Part shown: piece by piece, positions 57,580 to 64,000 of the stretch
Numbering within the stretch: the stretch's first letter is position 1
How the letters are laid out: every line of letters begins with the position of its first letter
From: Oikopleura dioica
Taxonomy: Eukaryota > Chordata > Appendicularia > Copelata > Oikopleuridae
DNA: 64,000 bases
Assembly: GCA_907165135.1 (NCBI GenBank)
Contig: OU015568.1
Span: 4,782,501-4,846,500 of the forward strand
Reading direction: 5' to 3'
Program-made: the position numbers and the translations under genes
The notes under the pieces: model-generated
Database searches by the model: none
What the model saw: only the letters and a program-made list of their open reading frames with translations
Told to the model about the DNA's origin: nothing

Positions 57580-57939
57580 GAAGGATTTCGAAGTATTATT
57601 TTTGAGAAAGAATTTGAAATAATAACGCCCAAAAATAAGATCGAAAAAGAAAAACTGTCCGAAGAAGCTGTTGGAGCATTCAAGCATATTGAAAATGTAA
57701 GACACGAAATTTTTTATCCCAAACGATTTTTTTCATAGATGGAAGTTCTTTTCATTATCACTTGGATCGTGGCCATGATCACATTTATCTTCGTAAGATC
57801 CATTATTTTTTCTTCAAACTAAAATGCGTCTTAGGTTCTCAGTCTCAAGATCAAGTCTCAAAAGAAGAACGCTCAAAAGACCGACAAGAAAAAGAAGGGA
57901 AAAAAGGAGACCGACAAAAAGATTGATTTCGAAATCTGA
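57580..57939 (+). CDS. Small single-pass membrane protein (5' end uncertain)
   Basis: An exon ending in an acidic, lysine-rich segment (EKEKLSEEAVGAFKHIEN) at 57696 joins to 57739 (MEVLFIITWIVAMITFIF, one transmembrane helix), then after a 46-nt intron to a Lys-rich tail ending at TGA 57937-57939. It could be the C-terminal part of the mucin-like gene just upstream, which would make a type I membrane mucin. Its AATAAA at 58007-58012 abuts the stop codon of the convergent minus-strand gene. Confidence 0.4.
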
Positions 57940-58013
57940 TCATAACTTTTTCATTTTATCCGTTTGCTTTATTTTGATGGCTCTGCTCATGTCTCAGAAT
58001 ATGTTCAATAAAG

Positions 58014-60117
58014 TCAATAGTTTCCAGCAAGAATGTCGAGTAAAAATCTATCATCGTCCACGAATTTCCTTGTTTTTTCGTCCCCAACTCTTTGGATGTG
58101 CACATTACTTGACCACGACGATGGTCTTGCTCGCTTTTTACGGATCAAAATATGGCTTCAAGAGCTTCATTTCAGTGTATTATTTGATCCGTTCCAGAAA
58201 GATTCTTGCTCTGAGGCAAACTTCTTGTTCTATCGAAGACGTGATATCTCCCCTGAGACCTTCTGGAATGTCTTTGAGACTGTCATAGTACGGATCTAAG
58301 TCGTCAGCGTCGAGAAACTTGACTTCCTCCTTCGTATATCTTTTCTTCAGCGCGTTTCTGATGGCACCGTGAATTTCTTTTTCTTGCGGCGGGGAAGCGA
58401 GATAAACGGCATTGAGGCTAATGTTCATCGCTCGTCTTGACTCGAGATAAGTGACAAAAGAATCTGCCGCGCTCCCAACATCCTTTTTCATGTCCAAAAC
58501 GACCTGGCAATTGCTTCTTGAAGCATCAGAACATCGCCCGAGAAAATCTCGCTCATCAAATCGATAATGCAGCGCTATAAAATCGCCATGAAAAAGTTTT
58601 TCTTTCACGAAATTATCGACAAGAGATCGGATGAATTTCGGCCGCTTCACATGATTGACGACATCGGCAAAGATACGCTGATCTTCTTCTGGAAGCTCTG
58701 AGTTTTTCCAGCCACGGAGGTTCCGGTCGATGAGGCGGTGAAAATTCGGGAAGAGGACGAAGGGATATGTGATCGCTGCGCATCGCTCATCTAAAAATTG
58801 AAGAAACAAAATATGACTCGAGGTAACTTTTTGGGAACGTTGTCAATCAAGGGTTGATTGTTACTGAAGTCGCATTTGTTTTAACGACGCTGACGCTAAG
58901 AGTCGTCGGGAGTGGCTACGCACTTCAGGAAATATTGAATATTTAATTTATATATTCAAGAATGATCCTATTTAAACTTGAAAAAGACGTTCAAAATTGC
59001 TCAAAAACGAAAATGATGGAATTTTTTCTTTTGAGCATTTTCTTCATCTCTTTTTCTAATGTACTTCCAACTCCTCATAGAGATTTGAGCGCTGAACGCA
59101 AGCTCGCAATTGCTAATAAAATGTACCACGACTGCGAGCAAGGTTTGACAAAGAGACATTTTATAAGCTTCAATTATATTTTAATCTGAGATACGTAGGC
59201 TAAAAGAAGTAACTCCTCGATCACTCGAAATTATTGACGAAATGTGCTTGGAGTTTCCCAATCGTTTTCTTGTAAAAATGGATGCAGCCCATCATCCCGA
59301 CCGGTCAAATACCGTGATCTTTATGAAATAAAAGTGCTCTATCAATTCAAAAGCGCTAGAATTACATAAACTTTCTGAATAAACAAGCAGAAGAAATCTT
59401 TCCTGATAGAAAAATGCCTCGTTGTTGACACCCTTAAGACTTACCGCTTGGATAATATTCCTTCAACCAAGTCCGATTCGTCGACAGCACTCTCGCAAGT
59501 TCATCATCCTCTGGATACGTTTTCACGCCATTCACGCCTCGGCAATTATCTCCATCCATAAAGGCTTCAAGCCCAAGTTGCTCCCAGGTTTCTTTTGTTG
59601 TTCGAAATATATCTCCAGAACAGATATTTCTTCCAAGGAACAGTGCGTCGATTTTTCCTCCACAATTTTTTGCGATTTTCGAAGCGTCGCAAGTTGTCAT
59701 CAGATTGTGAATTTCAGAAACCTCGATTCGAAATTCTGGCTGAACGAGATGTTCGCTCTTTGCGATGCTTGAATCCTAAAAATTATATTTTGTATTGAGA
59801 GCAAGACATCTTACTGTATAGTGCTTGAAGAAAAGAGGAATGCAGATTGTTCTGTTGAGCTTGATTGCCAAAATAAGCGCTTCTTGAAATCCTCGTATTT
59901 GATTATTTGGCCCCCAGTTCAAAAAAGGAATCAAGAATTTATCATCTCTTGTTACGTATTTTGGATTTATTTTTCTCTCTTCCTTGATTGCACCGATTCT
60001 AGCTCTTCGGATCTCTTTTTCTTCGAAACCCAAAAATGTCATGAAAAGAAATTGAGCTCCGAATAACAAAAGGGTTGAAATAACTAGCGTTGATGCGCAT
60101 ATTCTGATTTTATTCAT
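58014..60117 (-). CDS. O-fucosyltransferase-like type II membrane protein
   Basis: Exons 59815-60117, 59445-59775, 58165-58790 and a last one to TGA at 58014-58016. Residues 9-33 form an uncleaved signal anchor. LNWGPNNQIRGFQEAL and LNRTICIPLFFKHYT match the N-terminal GPNNQ...LNRTL motif of the protein O-fucosyltransferase superfamily. FIALHYRFDERD and SIEQEVCLRARIF match the later nucleotide-binding motifs. A Golgi/ER fucosyltransferase role is inferred. The usual CVHxRR-type Arg is represented by HYRFDERD. The final splice is non-canonical. The 654-bp intron 58791-59444 contains a small gene on the other strand. Confidence 0.65.
59013..59331 (+). CDS. Small secreted peptide gene nested in an intron
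   Basis: Exon 59013-59142 encodes MMEFFLLSIFFISFSNVLPT, a clear signal peptide, then a short charged helix with one Cys. It joins in phase 1 to 59207-59331, with a second Cys and a His/Asp/Arg-rich end, for about 85 residues. The AATAAA overlaps the stop codon (GAAATAAAAG). A secreted mini-protein or peptide precursor is inferred. No family was recognised. Confidence 0.5.
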
Positions 60118-60281
60118 TTGCTTTGCTTTCTCTAGGCTTTATGGTCAAGTAGCAAGGCTAATTAGCAAGGCTAATTTATTATTAAAGTTGGAGCAAACGT
60201 CGATTTTTACGATCATGAGAAGCGAAGTTGATTGCAAGACGTCATCATTCAAGTCAGAAAGCGTTTTCTATTAAAAAAAAA

Positions 60282-63280
60282 CTAGGGAGCTTCTACAGAG
60301 CATTTCATATGATTTCGAAAGTACCACAATTCTCCAAGATGATCTTTGAACTCTAAAAAGCAATTTTACTCGAAATTCGGAGAGAAAATCGACCTGTTTC
60401 TGAGCCGTATTTTCTGCCAAGTCTTTCAGAAAGATATCGGTGATAATTTTCTTCTGAAGTACAGTCATTAACGTGCTTAACCATTGATTTCTTGCACCAG
60501 GCAATTCTTAGCTGTCCCCTTGCATCGATGAAGAATTCCTTGTGGCCTTTTCTATCAAATTCTAGGTCTGAAAAAGGAGTCATTTTATTGAAGTGAAGAT
60601 TTTGCCCCTTACCGAATCTTATTTTTCCCGCAGTTGCTGTCCTCCCCAAGAAAAAATTGTCCATCAAATCAACAATCAAACACTCATCTTCAAATCCCGG
60701 TAGTTCAAGATTCCGATACATTCCCCTGTGGAAGCAAAATCCACTTTCAGATGCCCGGATATTCAAAAAATCACTCTGCGCCCACAGGCTACGCTCGTGT
60801 TTGTTTAAACTTCCGCCAACAATATCGAAGCCGGTCGTTTCGGCAACATGAACCATATACTCCAAGTCGGTTTCGCTGGTGAACTCGAAGTCGTCATCGC
60901 ACCAAACAAAAAACTGCGTCCTAAAAGAAATTAACCATAAAATCAGCATTATTTTCAATACAAGGTAAAAAATCAGCCTCAAAAAAGCGAGATTCATAGA
61001 TAAGGTTTAGTTACTATTTAACCATTTACACGTCTAATAACCATAAACGCAGAATTAAACTGGGGGAATGGTTAAATAAAATGCGGATAAAGATTGAGTT
61101 AAACTCATTATTGCAATTTCGACTTCTGTAAGTACCATCGAAATGTCAAAGACCATAAAACTAGTAAAATTTAGTTTTATTCACAAAAAAATATATGAAT
61201 ATTATGACAAGAGTAAATATCTTGTTCCCCTTGTTGGGTATTCACCGTAACCAATAGTCCATAATTCATAGTATTATCATAGAAGTCCTCAGGAGTTCTC
61301 ACTATCATTATCAAGATAAGTACAGTTAGAATCCTACCTAACTTGACTCATCCAGAGTTGCAAATTGTTGAAAATTTTTTCTGAGCTGAGCTAGCTGAGC
61401 TGAGGTCGAAATTGAGCTGAGCTGAGCTGAGCTGGCTCCTTATAAAAATCAACTGAGCTGAGCTGAGCTGAGCTGGTTTTTATCAAAAAAATTGAGCTGA
61501 GCTGAGCTGAGCTGGGGCATTTTTGAAAATTTTTGAGCTGAGCTGAGCTGAGCTGATGATTTCTCAAACTGAGCTAGCTGAGCTGAGCTGACCATTTTTT
61601 TATGCTGAGCTAGCTGAGCTGAGCTGAGCTAGCTGAGCTGAGCTGAGAAAGCTGATTTTTATTTACTACAAAAAATGTCAACAAAATGTGTTGAAGCGAA
61701 TTTCAACCCTCTAGCGTAGATGGACAGGGAGCCCCTGCCCTCGCACACCCCTAGACCAGTCTCTCACATTCGCAATCACATATTTATCATCTGTACTTTA
61801 TTATTTCTTTATTGGAAGCCCTTTTTTATTAAATTTCTCTCTTGTTTCAAAGAAAACTCGAATTATTTCTATCTAAAATTGACCAACAGGAAAGCATGAA
61901 TAGAAAATACGTCGAAGTTTTTGAAAAAAAGACCAATCGAAAGTGGTTCGATCTTCGTCAGCTCAATAGACTGAGCTGAGCTGAGCTAGCTGAGCTGAGG
62001 TTAAAATTGAGCTGAGCTGAGCTGAGCTGGCTCTTTTCGAAGAACCATTGAGCTGAGCTAGCTGAGCTGAGGTCAAATTGAGCTGAGCTGAGCTGAGCTG
62101 ACCCTCACCTCGAAATTGCTGAGCTGAGCTCAGCTAGCTCAGATAGCTCAGCTCAGCTAGCTCACAAAATTTGCAACTCTGGACTCATCGCTAAAGCTCT
62201 TCCAGCAAACCATCCTTCTTTCTCGGGCATTCGGTACTGCTTGATCCTCAATGTCTTGCTTTCAATCTTTTCAAAATCGTCGTCGACGTTATCATCCGCA
62301 ATTATTACAGTGATTCCAGGGTAAAATTGCTCGACGCTCTTCAAAAATCTTTTGAGACAAGAATATCGCAAATATGTTTTGGTAATGATAGTGACACGAT
62401 GCTCAATTGCATCAGATATTCGATGATGAAGAACAGGGAGTGGATTCCATCTGATTGTAACTGGAAATTGAATGGTAAAGTCGAGGTCGCCGCTGACGAA
62501 GAAACTGACGATGTCGACGAGTTTTCTTCCTTGATTTCAAATTATTCTTGATTTCTCGATTTCTAAACTAAGGATTTTTTCAATCAAATGAAATCATTTC
62601 CTAGCATCATAAACCCTTGGGAAATATCGAGCTTTTTCGAAGGCCTTGTTCATTTCTAAAACACTTATTTCTTCACCCCCAATCCAGCTTACTTCGCCAA
62701 AATGAGCCGTGAATCTACCGCAGACTTTCTTTCCCGGATCTGCCACAATTTTGATCTTCAAATGAACTGACTCAATCGGTTCAATTTCGTAGCCATTCGA
62801 AACATATTCCACAGGAAGATTGCTTTTTGCAAAAATCATTGGCGGCTTGTTTATTTCAAAATAGAAATCTCGCTTCCACAAATCAAAGTCCTTCACGTAT
62901 TTAGCAAGGTTTTCTTTCTTCGACATTTTCACAAAGTTAAAATATTTTCCGGCAAAGTCGCATTTGCACATTTTTCCATTATACAAGTCCTCTGGCTGTG
63001 GGTATGTCTCTGGAATGGCTCTGTTCCACCCTCTCAAATGATCAACGATTATTCTGTTCCCGATTCGCTTGGTGTCGAGTTTTTCTTTTTCCTCGATTTT
63101 CTCGTTTTTGGTCGTTTTTGTCGGTGAGATTGGAGTATTTGGCCTGTTTTCTTCCTTGATTTCGACTTCTCTCAATTTCGAGCTGAGTCCAAAGAAGTAT
63201 CCGGCGAAAAAGAGGGCGAAAGGGATTAAATTTTTGAAAGAAAAAGGGAGAGCTCTCATAGAAAACGGAGAATCTGACAT
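60282..63280 (-). CDS. B4GALNT-like (GT12) glycosyltransferase, exon interrupted by a transposon
   Basis: ATG at 63280 opens a type II anchor (FKNLIPFALFFAGYFFG). Exons are about 62602-63280, 62182-62529 plus 61338-61352, then 60920 leftward to about 60400, with a final exon to TAG at 60282-60284. Motifs: VTIITKTYLRYSCLKRFL, ITVIIADDN, MPEKEGWFAGRALAMS, then after the splice FVWCDDDFEF (the DxD metal site), DIVGGSL, GFCFHRG, DNFFLGRT and HKEFFIDARGQLRIAWC. This is the GT12 catalytic domain that adds GalNAc in ganglioside and related synthesis. An 829-bp element with an 8-bp duplication splits the codons between RALAMS and the splice donor. As written, the gene is probably disrupted unless the element is spliced out. 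Confidence 0.75.
61353..62181. mobile_element. hAT-like foldback made of GAGCT repeats
   Basis: Inverted ends CAGAGTTGCAAATT and AATTTGCAACTCTG, flanked by the 8-bp duplication GACTCATC (61345-61352 and 62182-62189). The CAGAG ends and the 8-bp duplication are typical of hAT. The interior at 61380-61660 and 61965-62170 is an array of GAGCT pentamers (TGAGCTGAGCTGAGCT) with spacers of about 10-30 bp. About 300 bp of unrelated sequence lies between. There is no transposase. Confidence 0.8.
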
Positions 63281-63849
63281 ATTTTGCGATGATTTTCCCG
63301 CTTTGGCGCGAGGAAAATGTCACAAACATCATAAAATCGTCGGTTATTCCATGTTACTAAGTGCCGGAATTCCAGAAGACTCTCGGATCAGAGTCGGAGT
63401 CGGCAAAAACAGCGTTTTTTATTCAGTAGAAAGTCAATAAACAGATAAAATTTAAATAGCGTGAGAATATATCAGAGGCGCCTCTGCCTTTTCTGCTTTC
63501 CAAAAATCGATGTTTATGGCACTTCGGATTATCTGAGAAAATCTCAGCGACTTGAAAGGAAAAGCGCCGAGTAATGATAAGTTGGATTAACGGCGCCTGT
63601 TTAGGACGAGGACCGCAGAAACGGCGAGGATTAATCGCGACGGAAACCACCTAAAAGGATAATTTATTGATTGCCCTTGATTGATAATTACACCTCAAAG
63701 GGATTAGCTTTTCCCAGATCGTGGATAATTGGGAAGATTTGATGAATTGTTCTTTTTGGACTTCTGAACTTGAATAATTGCCCTTTTCTGTTGAAAATAA
63801 AGAAGCATCTTCTTCTTGAATATCAAAGATTGTCAATTTTTCTTCTAAA
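63281..63849. other. Upstream of B4GALNT-like gene
   Basis: No gene supported. GAGGCGCCTC at 63475-63484 is a short palindrome. It should hold the promoter of the minus-strand glycosyltransferase gene. Confidence 0.35.
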
Positions 63850-64000
63850 ATTTTGCCCAAGATTGTCGATTTTTCCCAGGATTTCCCGATATTCGAAAAT
63901 CGGCAATTTTATCGGCGAACTCTTTTACCGATTATTGCCGATTTCGGGAATTTCGGTAAGAATGACTCAAATCGACAATCTTGGGCAAAAGCCCTGAAAT
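63850..64000. repeat. Foldback repeat at window edge
   Basis: TTTTGCCCAAGATTGTCGAT near 63853 and its inverted match ATCGACAATCTTGGGCAAAA near 63972, with further complementary CGGCAATTTT/AATTGCCG-type segments between. The outer end may lie beyond the window. Confidence 0.6.

Noticed and set aside
57560-57710. Minus-strand frames over the membrane-protein exon
   Set aside because: They are antisense to an exon with matching splice sites on the plus strand.
61380-62170. GAGCT array as a CRISPR or class-switch-like repeat
   Set aside because: The repeats are pentamers within a transposon bounded by an 8-bp target duplication, not spaced direct repeats with unique spacers.

Overview
The window looks like the genome of the planktonic tunicate Oikopleura dioica or a close relative. 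This is an inference from four things. Many introns are only about 40-50 nt long. Several introns fit only with G*-AG boundaries instead of GT-AG. Genes are tightly packed, nested in one another's introns or head to tail. A Ty3/gypsy element with an env-like gene resembles the Tor elements known from that species. All exon coordinates were read by eye and are provisional. Most protein calls rest on motifs and remembered family patterns, because no database search was possible.

Layout. 1-0.5 kb: a small two-helix membrane protein on the minus strand. 0.5-3.5 kb: no gene. 3.5-13.4 kb: a complete Tor-like LTR retrotransposon with identical 347-bp LTRs, a 5-bp target duplication, one long gag-pol frame, a spacer of two 730-bp repeats and an env gene whose frame is broken. 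14.1-25.6 kb: one long plus-strand gene ending in a myosin-light-chain-kinase-type kinase, with at least four transposon remnants in its introns. 25.8-31.4 kb: three minus-strand genes (kelch-like, DEG/ENaC-like channel, unknown secreted protein). 32.4 kb: an S100-like EF-hand protein. 37.1-38.2 kb: a PH-domain protein. 41.2-48.8 kb: CoREST, divergent from a myotubularin whose large intron contains a bisphosphate nucleotidase gene on the other strand. 49-55 kb: RBM39, COPS2 and RAE1 in a row on the plus strand. 55-58 kb: an acyltransferase-like secreted enzyme and small mucin-like or membrane genes. 58-63.3 kb: two Golgi-type glycosyltransferase-like genes on the minus strand.

Mobile DNA is the main theme. 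At least seven non-autonomous inverted-repeat families can be recognised, several with clear target duplications (TTAA, 6 bp, 8 bp, 9 bp). Many have arms built of short tandem motifs. One hAT-like element (61353-62181) sits inside a coding exon of the B4GALNT-like gene. A short family carrying the palindrome CCTGAGTCAGG occurs about a dozen times.

A caution for users: in COPS2, RBM39 and BPNT1, and probably the kinase gene, the reading frame slips by exactly one base at a homopolymer, always in the direction of a missing base. This looks like sequencing error. The env break also lies at a C run and should be judged in that light.
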